A DNA stretch of 64,000 bases from Bacteroidales bacterium (GCA_016342685.1 JAEINU010000001.1:888169-952168), one strand, 5' to 3'; counted from the stretch's first letter, positions 27,354 through 37,388 are shown. Program-made: numbers and translations. Notes: generated by a model from the sequence alone, not told the origin.

Positions 27354-28766
27354 ATGAGAAAACTACTACTTATTATTGCAATTAGTATTACTCCTTATTT
27401 ATTAAAGGCCCAGTTAGATACATTTGATCTTTCCTCTTACAAGTTGCCCGATATAAAAACACATCGATTAGATTTAAATTTTGATATGGATGGTTCAAAT
27501 TCAAAAAGAGATAGTTATCAAAGGATGGGAACAGATTACTATTCTAAATCAAATAGTATAAATGGAAATGTAGGTGCAAATTATAATTTTTACCGAAATA
27601 GCTATAAATATCAGGGAAATCAAAATTATTTACTACAGTTTAATGGAAAATTTAGAGACGACAAAGATAGAAATAGTTTATTGCGAGAATCGAATGGATT
27701 TCAAACTAATTATTCTGTTAATAGTGAGAATAGATTTTATTTAAACAATAAATTGTTTTTTGAGTCTAATCTGAAACTATATGGAAATTATTATAGCGCT
27801 GATAATAAATCAGAATCTTCTGAATCTGACAGTAAAAATAAAAGAATTAATATTTATGTACCAATTGGGATAGGAATTGGGAGAGTAGAACAAGTTCAAG
27901 ACTCTTGGTTAGCAATTTATATTTTAGATGAACTTAATAAAAATGGAAAGTTAACTAGAATTCCTACTCATACAGAAGTTATAGAGTTTTCCGAAGTTAT
28001 TTCGGCATTAAAAAAAGAACGTTTTTTTGATGCTCGGTTACAAAAAATAAAAGAGATAGAAAAAGTTGATTCGTTTTTGCAAACAAAAGGATTAATTGAT
28101 ATACCTGATTCAAGATATTTTACTATTGTTAATGATAATTGGGATCATGCGGCGCAGGTTATTAGAAATTCAGGAACACGATTTTCTTTTAAAATTGAAT
28201 CAGGCTTTTCTTCTTATACTAATTTAAGCACATACGAGAGTGAATCTTATTCTTATGAAGATAAAAACAGAAATACAGAATATGGTATAAGATCTGGTCT
28301 TTATTTTGTTAGTGAAAAACCAATTAATATATATTGGCAAAGAGGTTTTAATTTTAATGTATCAGGGGGGTATCTTTATGGTGCTGAGGAAGATGTTGCT
28401 AATGATTCCAAAGTTGAATTACAATCTCCAGAGTTAATTTCAGAGGTTAATTATTCCTTAGACTTTTATCCTAATACAAGAACAAGTCTAAATTTTGACG
28501 TAGGCATAAATTTCTTAAATTCTTTTGGTGAAGAGGAAGTAGATAATCAGACAATTGATATTAATCATTTTGAAATTGTTCCAAGTTCTAATCTCTCGTT
28601 AAATTATTATATTTCTCCACAGCTTTTGTTTAATATAAATTACAGAATCTATTATCGTTATATGGAATCAAACTCGGAATACTATAAAAATATGTATGAT
28701 GATTTTTTGCAAGAAGAATATTTGAATCAAAATATAAATATTGGTTTTATATATAAGTTATTTTAA
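27354..28766 (+). CDS. Probable outer-membrane beta-barrel protein, function unknown
   Basis: This 470-residue exported protein starts at the ATG at 27354, giving the signal peptide MRKLLLIIAISITPYLLKAQ. Upstream in-frame codons to 27276 encode an unlikely hydrophobic extension. The mature part alternates Tyr/Asn/Ser-rich strands (GNVGANYNFYRNSYKYQG, NFDVGINFLNSF, LLFNINYRIYYRY) and ends with strand-like NINIGFIYKLF, including the terminal Phe typical of barrels. A helical segment with Lys/Glu interrupts it at about residues 180-250. I can name no family. The downstream gap is filled by a dispersed inverted-repeat element. Confidence 0.75.
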   Translation: MRKLLLIIAISITPYLLKAQLDTFDLSSYKLPDIKTHRLDLNFDMDGSNSKRDSYQRMGTDYYSKSNSINGNVGANYNFYRNSYKYQGNQNYLLQFNGKFRDDKDRNSLLRESNGFQTNYSVNSENRFYLNNKLFFESNLKLYGNYYSADNKSESSESDSKNKRINIYVPIGIGIGRVEQVQDSWLAIYILDELNKNGKLTRIPTHTEVIEFSEVISALKKERFFDARLQKIKEIEKVDSFLQTKGLIDIPDSRYFTIVNDNWDHAAQVIRNSGTRFSFKIESGFSSYTNLSTYESESYSYEDKNRNTEYGIRSGLYFVSEKPINIYWQRGFNFNVSGGYLYGAEEDVANDSKVELQSPELISEVNYSLDFYPNTRTSLNFDVGINFLNSFGEEEVDNQTIDINHFEIVPSSNLSLNYYISPQLLFNINYRIYYRYMESNSEYYKNMYDDFLQEEYLNQNINIGFIYKLF

Positions 28767-28769
28767 ACG

Positions 28770-28907
28770 ATAAGGTGCTGTCAAAAAAGTAGAAAAGTTG
28801 TTCATATTTAGATAAACTCAATATGACAAACTGTTTTAATCAATATGTCACATTGAGCCTGTCGAAGTGTTGTAATTTAATAAGGGGCTTTTTTGATAGC
28901 TCCTTAT
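28770..28907. repeat. Nested inverted-repeat element, copy 1
   Basis: Outer arms 28770-28789 and 28888-28907 are reverse complements at 18 of 20 positions. Inner arms 28811-28828 and 28846-28863 match at 14 of 18. The core CATTGAGCCTGTCGAAG is shared, with changes, with the second copy near 63711. The element fills the gap between two convergent stop codons and its right arm abuts the stop of the permease gene. It can fold as a long hairpin on either strand and could act as a bidirectional terminator. No open frame or transposase is inside. Confidence 0.8.
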
Positions 28908-31270
28908 TATTCATACTTCAAGCATTCTGCAGGATTAACTCGAATTGATTTGTACGTTTTATAACTAATTGTTAAAATTGAAATGGTAAATAGTATAATG
29001 AATGATAAAGGAAAAATCCACCAATGAATTACACTTTTATAGGCAAACCCTTGTAGCCACTTATTCATTACGATATAACTAATGGGAAATGAAATAATTG
29101 TGGCAATGCATAACCATATTAACAAATCTTTCGATAAACTAATAAATAAATTCAAATTCGAAGCACCTAACACCTTTCTTATTCCGGTAGCTTTAGTTTT
29201 CTTTTCAAGAATAAAAGAAACAATTCCAAATAAACCTAAACTTGCAATTAAAATTGAAAGTATTGTTAATATTATATATAGGGTACTAATTTTTTCTTCT
29301 TTTTCGTAATGTTCGTTAATCTTTTGTGATAAGATATTAACATGGGTTGGTAAATCTGGAGAAAGTTCTGATGTTTTTTTCTCGACACTTTGAATAACTT
29401 GAGTTTGGTTTTTATTGTTTGTTTTAATTGACATCACAGAAAGATTTTCGGTTCCAAATCTGAAAAAGATTGGTTCTATGGGAGAATGCAGCGATTGATA
29501 ATTGAAATCTTCCATAACACCAATAATGCGATGTACATAATTAGAATCTTTTCTTGCTGAAATAAGTACTTTTCCAATAGGGTTTTTTATTCCCAATAAT
29601 TTAATTGCTGCCTGATTGGCTATAATTGCATTATCGTGATCTGTTGAAAAATCTCTGGAGAAATTTCTGCCTTTTGATAGATTAATTTTATAAAGCGGAA
29701 TAAAATTATCATCCACCCATATAGTTCTTATCATATAATCCATCGTGTTTTCTGTTGTCACCGAATCTTCAAGGATATATGGTTGTTGTCCAGATAAAAT
29801 ATTATCAATGTGGACTGATGAAAAACAAATATCATTAACTCCGGGAATCGATTTATACTCTGCTTTTGTTGATTCCGTTGTTTGAATTGTTGTAATAAGT
29901 AAATTTTCTTTATCAAAACCTAAATCTTTATTTTTAACATAACGCATTTGTATCATTACAATAAGAGTTGCAATAATCATAAAGATAGATAATGAAAATT
30001 GTGTAATCACTAATGCTTTTCTAATGAAGGAACCATTCTTTTTATTCCTGAATAATGCTTTTATTGCATAAATAGGTTTGAACGATGATAAATAAATCGC
30101 TGGGTAAAGTCCAGATATAATTCCTGTAAATAATATAACCGTGATTAGGAAATAAAGCATTTTATTAGTTTGAAATGGAATATCAATTCCTAAAAATGTC
30201 TCGAAAATATTCCATGTATAATATACAATTACGATAGAAATACATACGGATATTATTGTATAAAGCAAAGATTCAACTAGAAACTGAACAATAAGATCTA
30301 TTCTTTGTGCTCCGACAACTTTTTTCAATCCAACTTCTTTTGAACGATATTCAGCACGTGATGAGTAAATATTCATAAAGTTTACTCCAACCATTAGCAG
30401 AATCAATAGTGCAATGCCTATTAAATAATATAACTGTTGTATATTACTCGTTTTTGCAACTTCATGTAATCTGTCCGATTTCAGATGAATATCATTTATA
30501 GCTTGTAATTTGAATTGTACAATATTTGCCCAGCTTTCTCCCATCCTTTCAATACTAAAATTATGAAAAGATTGTTCCAATGTGATTGGATCGGTACCTT
30601 CTTCAAGGAGAATATAATTAAACAGGCTTAATGCTCCCCAGTTATTTCGATTAAAACCTCTAATGCTATCTGGAGTTGCAAGGAAATCAATATCTAAGTG
30701 CAGATTCGATGGTGTATTTTTAATAATTCCTGAAACAGTATAATCCCAAGTGTTATGCACAACGATGGTTTGATTTATTGGGTTTGAATTACCAAAGTAC
30801 TTTTTAGCCATGCGTTCCGATATAACTATTTTAAAAGGACCATTTAGAACATCTTTAGGATTCCCTTGAATAAGGTCAAATTGAAAAATATTAAAAAAAG
30901 AAGAATCAGCAAACCAAAAATTTGATTCAAATGTAGATATATCATCTACTTTAATATAAGTCTCAAAACTGGGGGTTATACTTGTTGTTGCAAGAATCTC
31001 GCTGAAATATTCATTAGCGGATTTTGTAAATAGACTGGACGACATGGCCGTATTCATTACATTCCCATTTTGTTGAGGAACATCAGTTACTATCCTATAG
31101 ATATTATTGTGATTGGGGATTGTTTTATCGAAAGAAAATTCAAAGCTCACATAATTTATTAATATTATGAAAGATGTAATTCCGATTGTTAAGCCTATTA
31201 TATTGATTAAGGAGTCAACTTTATTTTTGAATATGTACTTTATCGTTTGGCAAAAATATCTATATATCAT
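28907..31270 (-). CDS. FtsX/MacB-type ABC transporter permease
   Basis: This 787-residue inner-membrane permease has two MacB-like modules. An N-terminal helix (about 18-40) and a periplasmic core domain lead to three helices near 275-390. A second periplasmic domain then leads to the last FtsX helices at about 665-780. Motifs such as YRSKEVGLKKVVGAQRIDLIVQFLVESLLY and KKTKATGIRKVLGASNLNLFISLSKDLL are typical coupling-helix segments. Relatives export peptides or lipoproteins, or act as mechanotransmission systems. No ATPase subunit is adjacent, so its MacB/LolD-like partner must be encoded elsewhere. A terminator for the upstream sensor gene separates the two. Confidence 0.9.
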   Translation of the reverse strand: MIYRYFCQTIKYIFKNKVDSLINIIGLTIGITSFIILINYVSFEFSFDKTIPNHNNIYRIVTDVPQQNGNVMNTAMSSSLFTKSANEYFSEILATTSITPSFETYIKVDDISTFESNFWFADSSFFNIFQFDLIQGNPKDVLNGPFKIVISERMAKKYFGNSNPINQTIVVHNTWDYTVSGIIKNTPSNLHLDIDFLATPDSIRGFNRNNWGALSLFNYILLEEGTDPITLEQSFHNFSIERMGESWANIVQFKLQAINDIHLKSDRLHEVAKTSNIQQLYYLIGIALLILLMVGVNFMNIYSSRAEYRSKEVGLKKVVGAQRIDLIVQFLVESLLYTIISVCISIVIVYYTWNIFETFLGIDIPFQTNKMLYFLITVILFTGIISGLYPAIYLSSFKPIYAIKALFRNKKNGSFIRKALVITQFSLSIFMIIATLIVMIQMRYVKNKDLGFDKENLLITTIQTTESTKAEYKSIPGVNDICFSSVHIDNILSGQQPYILEDSVTTENTMDYMIRTIWVDDNFIPLYKINLSKGRNFSRDFSTDHDNAIIANQAAIKLLGIKNPIGKVLISARKDSNYVHRIIGVMEDFNYQSLHSPIEPIFFRFGTENLSVMSIKTNNKNQTQVIQSVEKKTSELSPDLPTHVNILSQKINEHYEKEEKISTLYIILTILSILIASLGLFGIVSFILEKKTKATGIRKVLGASNLNLFISLSKDLLIWLCIATIISFPISYIVMNKWLQGFAYKSVIHWWIFPLSFIILFTISILTISYKTYKSIRVNPAECLKYE

Positions 31271-31336
31271 AGTTTTTTTAACAAAGATAACTAAAAGAAT
31301 TAGTTATGCAACTAGAGTAGATAGTTACTTTGAATA

Positions 31337-31367
31337 AAAAAAGAAGTTAATCAAATTAACTTCTTTT
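31337..31367 (-). terminator. Rho-independent terminator of the HAMP-GAF sensor gene
   Basis: AAAGAAGTTAAT at 31340-31351 pairs with ATTAACTTCTTT at 31355-31366 around CAA. On the minus strand it ends in a T run, about 20 bases beyond the stop of the gene at 31389. Confidence 0.9.
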
Positions 31368-31388
31368 AAATTAGGATTTTATATTGTT

Positions 31389-33116
31389 TTATTCATCATC
31401 CTCGTCGTCCTCAATTGTAGAAATAAATCCACCACTGAAATTACCATCGAGTTTTTTAACGAATGATTCTTGTTGTTTTTTAAACTTTTTGAATTCTTCA
31501 ACTTGTTTTTCCAATTCTGTTTCACGTCGAGCCGATTCTTCTTGTGTTGCCTGCAACTCTTCCATATTTTGTCTCATTTCTTCTTCCTGAGCTCTCATTT
31601 CTTCAGCTTGTTGCTTTGTAGTTTCCAGTAATCGAGCTGTTCTAATATTTGTTTTTACAGTAGAAAGTGTCGAAGCGATGTTTTCACCAATTTTTTCAAC
31701 AAAATCAATCTGATATTTTGGGAAGTCTTTAAACGATGCCATTTCAATAACACCATAAACATTTTCATTTACAATTAAAGGTACAATCAATAAACTCTTT
31801 GGATTATCATCGCCCAAACCCGATGTAATTGTAATATAATTATTTGGTATTTCAGTCATAAAGATTGTTTCGCTCTCTTGAATGGCTCTCCCAATTAATC
31901 CTGTTCCCATTTCAATTCTTTTTTCCAAAAATTTCTTTCTGTTGAATGCATATGCTGAACTCATTTCAATAAAAGGATTGTCAATATCATCGTCGTTAAC
32001 TAAAAATAATCCACCCTGATTTGCGTCACAATATTTAACCAGATTGCTTATAATTTCATAAGACAGTTTTTCAATATCATCGTTATTTTGACGAAGAAGG
32101 TCACTAAAATTAGCAACTCCTTGAGCTGCCCAGTTTCTCTGATCATCTTCTTTTTTTCGTCTGGTTGCTTCTTCAGCAGCATGTTTTAGGTTTGTTCTCA
32201 TTTCCAATAGAGTATTACCCAAATCATCGTCCTCACTTAGCGGTACAAACGGACTCTCAAAATTTTCTTTCCCAATTTCTAAAGCAAAATCGGTTGTTTC
32301 TTTTAAGCCTCTAATTAAAGAATTTAAGGCTGCAGCCATTTCACCAATTTCATCGTTACGTTCTTTAATTTGTTTTTTAGGCATAATTCCTTTACCCATG
32401 GAAATAAGAACGTCTTTTATATTAATAATTGGTTTAATAATCATTTGGGCAAGATACAAAGCAATAATAACAGCAATAATGATTAATATAATTCCAGAAA
32501 CGTAAATGAAATTTTCCAAATTACTGAATGAATCTGCCATTTGAATTCGAGCTTCGTCAACTTTTTTAGAGTGAGTTCTACTTAAATCATCTAATTTATT
32601 AAGAATAGAGTTGCTGAGATTAATAATATCACCACCTTCTTCAACCTTGGTGTATATATCGGTCATTAAAAGAAAAAAGTCATCATAGCTTTCAATTGTA
32701 CTAAGTTTATTCATAACATCCTGATGCATTGGGGTCAACGTATCTTGAATTGTAACATAAATTTGTTCGTAGAATTCTTGCTCTTCTTTCGTCCATTTAT
32801 TCGATATTTTTAATATATGATCATTAATATCAGGAATGTCATTTCGCAATAATTCTCTTAACTTGTTTTTATCAGGAGTATCAGCTTGTTTTTCTATATA
32901 TACCCAGTTTTTGATTAACATTTTAGAGGAAATCATCATGTTTGATAATTCTCTTACTAATTCAGAGGATGGGACATATATACTAGAGATTTGATTATTT
33001 ACAGCAATACTTTTATTTAAAGTTTTGTTTATTAAATAAATATTAATAAAAATTGCTACAGTAACAATTCCAAACCCAAAGATTAATTTTTTGGCTATGT
33101 TAAATTTAAACTTCAT
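31389..33116 (-). CDS. HAMP-GAF coiled-coil sensor without kinase or MCP output
   Basis: This 575-residue inner-membrane protein has TM1 (about 10-30), a helical periplasmic sensor (31-200), TM2 (203-225), HAMP (225-280, IKPIINIKDVLISMGKG...NDEIGEMAAALNSLI), a GAF domain (about 345-485) and a Gln/Glu-rich coiled coil (about 490-560). It ends in a strongly acidic tail with SGGFISTIEDDEDDE. There is no HisKA, HATPase, receiver, GGDEF or methyl-accepting hairpin. The coiled coil with MRAQEEEMRQNMEEL is the linker that usually precedes PAS-kinase modules in Bacteroidota, so the protein stops where an output would begin. It may work by protein-protein contact with a soluble kinase. It is monocistronic. 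Confidence 0.85.
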   Translation of the reverse strand: MKFKFNIAKKLIFGFGIVTVAIFINIYLINKTLNKSIAVNNQISSIYVPSSELVRELSNMMISSKMLIKNWVYIEKQADTPDKNKLRELLRNDIPDINDHILKISNKWTKEEQEFYEQIYVTIQDTLTPMHQDVMNKLSTIESYDDFFLLMTDIYTKVEEGGDIINLSNSILNKLDDLSRTHSKKVDEARIQMADSFSNLENFIYVSGIILIIIAVIIALYLAQMIIKPIINIKDVLISMGKGIMPKKQIKERNDEIGEMAAALNSLIRGLKETTDFALEIGKENFESPFVPLSEDDDLGNTLLEMRTNLKHAAEEATRRKKEDDQRNWAAQGVANFSDLLRQNNDDIEKLSYEIISNLVKYCDANQGGLFLVNDDDIDNPFIEMSSAYAFNRKKFLEKRIEMGTGLIGRAIQESETIFMTEIPNNYITITSGLGDDNPKSLLIVPLIVNENVYGVIEMASFKDFPKYQIDFVEKIGENIASTLSTVKTNIRTARLLETTKQQAEEMRAQEEEMRQNMEELQATQEESARRETELEKQVEEFKKFKKQQESFVKKLDGNFSGGFISTIEDDEDDE

Positions 33117-33209
33117 AATATGCTTTGATTGTTGAAAAAAACGTTAATAATTAAGCGAAACTAAGATAAGAATTAATTTTTTAGATTGATTAAATATCCC
33201 AAAAATTAT

Positions 33210-33247
33210 TCAAATAAAGTAGACATGATTTTATAAACTTTATTTGA
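33210..33247 (-). terminator. Inverted repeat downstream of truA, probable terminator
   Basis: TCAAATAAAGT at 33210-33220 and ACTTTATTTGA at 33237-33247 are perfect complements with a 16-nt loop. They lie 14 bases past the truA stop, with a T-containing stretch after them on the minus strand. An operator for the next gene is an alternative. Confidence 0.45.
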
Positions 33248-33260
33248 GCATGTACTAATT

Positions 33261-34016
33261 TTAAGAAATAAAAATGCATTCAGGATATTCAATGGAACTC
33301 AAGAATAATCCTTGCGAAGGGACTGAAACACCAGCATTGGATCTATCCTTACTTTCTATAATTTTGGTAAAATCATCAATTGTGATTTTGTGTCTTCCAA
33401 TTTCTAATAAGGTGCCAACTATGGCGCGAACCATATTTCTTAAAAAACGATCGGCTTTTATGGTAAAAATTAATTTGTGATTTTCTTGTTCCCAATAAGC
33501 TTCTAAAATCTTACAGTTATTCGTCTTAACATCGGTATGTAATTTACTAAAGCTTGTAAAATCAGTATAATCTAATAGTAAATTGGCGGCCTTATTCATT
33601 TTCTCAATATCCAATGTTTGAGGAATAAAAGTTGAAGATTCTAATAAAAATGGATCTTTTTCTTGATGAATATAATAATTGTAAGTCCTGCTCATTGCAT
33701 CAAAACGCGCATGTGCATCATTTTTTACATATTTAATATTGTGTATCGCAATATCTTTAGGCAAATAGCTATTTAATTTAAAAACAAATTTCTTATCTAA
33801 ATGAATATTTTGATATGTAGAATTAAAATGAGCAATGTAATTTATTGCATGAACTCCTGTATCTGTTCTTCCAGCTCCACTAATTTCAATATCTTCGCGT
33901 AAAATTGTTGAAAAAGCTTTTACTAAAACTTCTTGTACAGAAATGGCATTAGGCTGTATCTGCCATCCGTGATAATTAGTTCCTTTATAACTTAATTGAA
34001 TAAAATAACGGTACAT
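33261..34016 (-). CDS. truA: tRNA pseudouridine(38-40) synthase TruA
   Basis: This 251-residue enzyme isomerises uridines 38-40 in the tRNA anticodon stem. Catalytic Asp52 sits in GAGRTDTGVHA, the universal TruA motif. The N-terminal YKGTNYHGWQIQP and the later FLRNMVRAIVGTLLEIG are also diagnostic. Length is normal. An exact TAAATTTG promoter box lies 23 bases upstream of the start codon. Housekeeping gene, unrelated to its neighbours. Confidence 0.97.
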   Translation of the reverse strand: MYRYFIQLSYKGTNYHGWQIQPNAISVQEVLVKAFSTILREDIEISGAGRTDTGVHAINYIAHFNSTYQNIHLDKKFVFKLNSYLPKDIAIHNIKYVKNDAHARFDAMSRTYNYYIHQEKDPFLLESSTFIPQTLDIEKMNKAANLLLDYTDFTSFSKLHTDVKTNNCKILEAYWEQENHKLIFTIKADRFLRNMVRAIVGTLLEIGRHKITIDDFTKIIESKDRSNAGVSVPSQGLFLSSIEYPECIFIS

Positions 34017-34038
34017 CTCACTTATTATAAATTCACTA

Positions 34039-34046
34039 CAAATTTA
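34039..34046 (-). promoter_or_regulatory. Candidate -7 box for truA
   Basis: On the minus strand the sequence reads TAAATTTG, an exact TAnnTTTG match, 23 bases upstream of the truA ATG. The same octamer stands at 21999. Confidence 0.4.
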
Positions 34047-34204
34047 AATTTATTATAATATAAATATATGGCTTAGTTAATTATTATAATGAATTATTTA
34101 AATCAAATTAAAAAAAAATGTATTAACTTGAATTTATTTGCTGAAATATAGTGTTTTGAAATAAGATCATGTGATAGAAATTAGTATTAGCTGAAAATAA
34201 AATT

Positions 34205-36745
34205 ATGAAAGCTAACGAATTATTATATCGAAAATTATTTGAATCGGCTTCAGAAGCTTTAATTATTATTGATGCAAATTCAGGTGTAATAATAGATGTA
34301 AACTCATCTGTTTCATCATTTTTTGGATATCGTAAAAATGAGTTAGTAGAAAAAGTAGTTTGGGAAATACAACTTTTTAAGAAAATTGTAAAAAATGAAG
34401 AGAGTTTTTTAAAATTGTCAAAATGTGACCTTCCAATTTATCGTGATTTTCCAATTTCAACCAAAAACACGAAAATTATTTTATATGAACTAGTGATTAG
34501 TAGGTATACAATAAATGCAAATAATATATTACTATTTAGTTTTAGTGATATTGCAGAAAAAAAAATGGCCGAAAATGAATTAATGCTAAGTAAAGAGCAA
34601 TTTAAAAGTTTTATGTATTCAGCTACAGATGGGTTTATTTTATTTGATTCTGATTTAAATCATATTGATATTAATAAAAAGGCTCTGGATATAATAGGTC
34701 TTTCACGTAGAGATGTTATTGGTAAAAATTTAATCGATATAGTTCCTAATATAAAAGTTTCTGGTAGATATGATGAATACAAAAAAGTTATTGAAACAGG
34801 AGGAAAATTCATTAAAATTTTCAAACCGCATTCTAAATTTGGTGATAAATATATTGAGCTAAAAGCCTTCAAGGTACATTCAGGACTTGGAATGATTTTA
34901 AATGATATTACAGAACGCAAACAAATAGAAAAAGAACTACAAGAAAGTGAAGAAAAACTCCGAAATATTTTTGAAAATAGTACGAATTTATTTTATTCAC
35001 ATACTGCTGATCATATACTAACATATATAAGCCCTCAAGTAAAACAAATTCTTGGTTGCTCTCAGGAAGACGCCATGGTTAATTGGACAAATTTTACATC
35101 AAATAATCCGATAAATGATATTGGATTTTATAATACAGTAAAAGCAATTGAAACAGGTAAACAGCAACCACCTTATGAACTGGAACTAATACATAAAAGT
35201 GGAAGGAAAGTTATGACAGAAGTTCGAGAAGCTCCTGTTGTAAAAAAAGGTAAAACAGTTTCTATTGTAGGAGCACTAACCGATATTACTGAATGTAAAA
35301 AAACTGAAGAGCGACTAAACCAATCATTGTCAATATTGCGCTCAACATTAGAATCAACTGCTGATGGGATTTTAGTAGTTAATAATGATGGTAAATGGAC
35401 AAGCTTTAATCAGAAGTTTATTAAAATGTGGAATATCTCAAAGGATTTAATAGATTCTGGTGATGATAAAAAAGCGGTTGACTCCATATTAACACAATTA
35501 AAATACCCTGAATTCTTTATAAATAAAGTTAAAGAATTATATGCTCATCCTGAGGAATACAGCATTGATGTAATTGAAAAGATGGATGGAAGGATCTTCG
35601 AGCGATATTCACAACCACAGCATAATAATGAAAAGATAGTAGGAAGAGTTTGGAGTTTTCGTGATATAACAGAGCAAAAAATGACAGAAAAGGCGTTGAG
35701 AGAAAGTGAAAAAAATCTCTCAATGATTTATAAGACTACAACCAATATATTGTTCCAAATTGGAGTTGAACCCAATGATTGTTATCGCTTTCTGATGGTT
35801 AATAAAGCTTTTTTAACATCTGTCGGATTAAGAGAAGAGCAAATTATTGGAAAAATTACAAATGAAGTAATACCAAAGTTTTCAATTAATTTGGTACATA
35901 GTAAGTATAAAGAAGCTATACGTAAAAAGAAAACCGTTCAGTGGGAAGAAACATCAAAATATCCGACCGGAGATAAATTTGGAATTGTATCAGTATCTCC
36001 AATCTTCGATGAGAATGGAAAATGTGTTTATCTTATAGGATCTGTTAATGATTATACAGAACGTAGGATGGTGGAACTACAATTAAATAAATCTAATAAA
36101 AAACTTCGTGAAATGACCTTACATATGCAAGAAGTTATAGAAAACGAAAGAATGAAAATTGCTCTTGATTTGCATGATGATTTAGGTCAGAAGCTTACAG
36201 CGTTAAATATGGATTTATCATGGCTTAAAGGCAGAACAATAAAAGATATACCTCAATTATCTGATAAACTAAATGAGATGACAGATCTCCTAAACTCAAC
36301 AATACAAGATGTACAGAAAATCGCAACAGAATTAAGACCTTCGATATTAGATGATTTAGGACTAATTCCCGCAATAGAATGGCTTTTAAAAGAATATAAA
36401 AGTAAAGCAAAATTAAAATATCAATTTAATATATCCCCACAGGGACTAGTAATTAAAAAACGTTTAACGGTGGCAATATTTCGAATAATACAAGAAGCAC
36501 TTACAAATGTAGTAAGACATGCTAATGCTACACTAGTAAAGGTTGATATTATAAAAGAGAACAAGTTATTAAGTATTGCTATAGAGGATAATGGAAAAGG
36601 AATAACAAAAAGAAATATTGAAGATTCAAAATCATTTGGACTAATGGGAATAAAAGAACGTGCCAATGTTTTTAAAGGAGAAGTAAAAATAAGTGTAGAA
36701 CCAAATAAAGGAACTAAACTAAAAGTTAAAATACCTTATGTGTAG
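34205..36745 (+). CDS. Five-PAS NarX/DesK-type histidine kinase
   Basis: This 846-residue kinase has no membrane helix, so it is probably soluble. Five PAS domains occupy about residues 8-120, 125-240, 245-365, 372-500 and 505-630. A HisKA_3 domain follows, with His657 in ALDLHDDLGQKLTALN, and a HATPase domain (755-846, IEDNGKGI and FGLMGIKERANVFKG). This kinase type pairs with NarL-family regulators, and such a gene overlaps it by 8 bp downstream (ATGTGTAG). Translational coupling makes them a cognate pair. Stacked PAS domains suggest several cytosolic inputs, possibly redox or a small molecule; none can be named. The chemosensory cluster follows on the same strand. Confidence 0.93.
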   Translation: MKANELLYRKLFESASEALIIIDANSGVIIDVNSSVSSFFGYRKNELVEKVVWEIQLFKKIVKNEESFLKLSKCDLPIYRDFPISTKNTKIILYELVISRYTINANNILLFSFSDIAEKKMAENELMLSKEQFKSFMYSATDGFILFDSDLNHIDINKKALDIIGLSRRDVIGKNLIDIVPNIKVSGRYDEYKKVIETGGKFIKIFKPHSKFGDKYIELKAFKVHSGLGMILNDITERKQIEKELQESEEKLRNIFENSTNLFYSHTADHILTYISPQVKQILGCSQEDAMVNWTNFTSNNPINDIGFYNTVKAIETGKQQPPYELELIHKSGRKVMTEVREAPVVKKGKTVSIVGALTDITECKKTEERLNQSLSILRSTLESTADGILVVNNDGKWTSFNQKFIKMWNISKDLIDSGDDKKAVDSILTQLKYPEFFINKVKELYAHPEEYSIDVIEKMDGRIFERYSQPQHNNEKIVGRVWSFRDITEQKMTEKALRESEKNLSMIYKTTTNILFQIGVEPNDCYRFLMVNKAFLTSVGLREEQIIGKITNEVIPKFSINLVHSKYKEAIRKKKTVQWEETSKYPTGDKFGIVSVSPIFDENGKCVYLIGSVNDYTERRMVELQLNKSNKKLREMTLHMQEVIENERMKIALDLHDDLGQKLTALNMDLSWLKGRTIKDIPQLSDKLNEMTDLLNSTIQDVQKIATELRPSILDDLGLIPAIEWLLKEYKSKAKLKYQFNISPQGLVIKKRLTVAIFRIIQEALTNVVRHANATLVKVDIIKENKLLSIAIEDNGKGITKRNIEDSKSFGLMGIKERANVFKGEVKISVEPNKGTKLKVKIPYV

Positions 36746-37388
36746 CATAGTTGAAGAAATAAAAGTATTAATTACAGATGATCATCCCATAGTTCGTAAT
36801 GGAATAAAACAGATACTTAATGATTGTTCTGATATTAACGTTGTATGTGATGTTAGCAATGGACATGAGTTACTAAATGAATTAAAAAATATTACTGTTG
36901 ATGTTATTTTATTAGATATTTCAATGCCAGGTAGAAACGGATTAAGCTATATAAAGGAAATTAAGAATATAAAACCCGAAGTTGCAGTTCTAATGTTGAG
37001 TATTTATTCTGAGGAACAATATGCCTTAAGGTCCTTAAAACTTGGTGCTTCAGGTTACTTAACAAAGTCAAGTACTCCTGATGAATTAATTACAGCAATT
37101 CGAAGAGTTGCCAAGGGTAAAAAATATATAACAACAATACTTGCTGAAAAAATAGCTATGGATGTTGGTAATGTACATGACAAGCCAGCTCATAATTTAC
37201 TTTCAGATCGAGAATTGGAAGTGATGTGTATGTTAGCAAATGGAAAGTCAAATAGTGATATTGCCACGGAACTTTCTCTCAGTCCTAAAACAATAAGTAC
37301 ATATCGCGAACGTATTTTGGAAAAGATGGATTTGAAAAGCACTGCAGAAATAATTCGATACGCAATTAAGGAAAGTTTAGTCGATTGA
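36738..37388 (+). CDS. NarL/FixJ-type response regulator
   Basis: This 216-residue two-domain regulator has a receiver at about 9-125, with Asp60 in ILLDISMPGRNG, acidic pocket ITDDH and the conserved Lys in GYLTKSS. A LuxR-type helix-turn-helix follows at about 150-210, with LSDRELEVMCMLANGKSNSDIATELSLSPKTISTYRERI recognisable as the GerE signature. The start ATG lies inside the end of the kinase gene, so synthesis of the pair is coupled. It should activate or repress unknown promoters after phosphorylation by the adjacent five-PAS kinase. Confidence 0.95.
   Translation: MCSIVEEIKVLITDDHPIVRNGIKQILNDCSDINVVCDVSNGHELLNELKNITVDVILLDISMPGRNGLSYIKEIKNIKPEVAVLMLSIYSEEQYALRSLKLGASGYLTKSSTPDELITAIRRVAKGKKYITTILAEKIAMDVGNVHDKPAHNLLSDRELEVMCMLANGKSNSDIATELSLSPKTISTYRERILEKMDLKSTAEIIRYAIKESLVD

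Noticed and set aside
28770-28907. Insertion sequence or classical MITE
   Set aside because: There is no transposase frame, no clear target-site duplication, and both copies sit in convergent gaps, which fits a terminator-like repeat better; kept as a repeat only.
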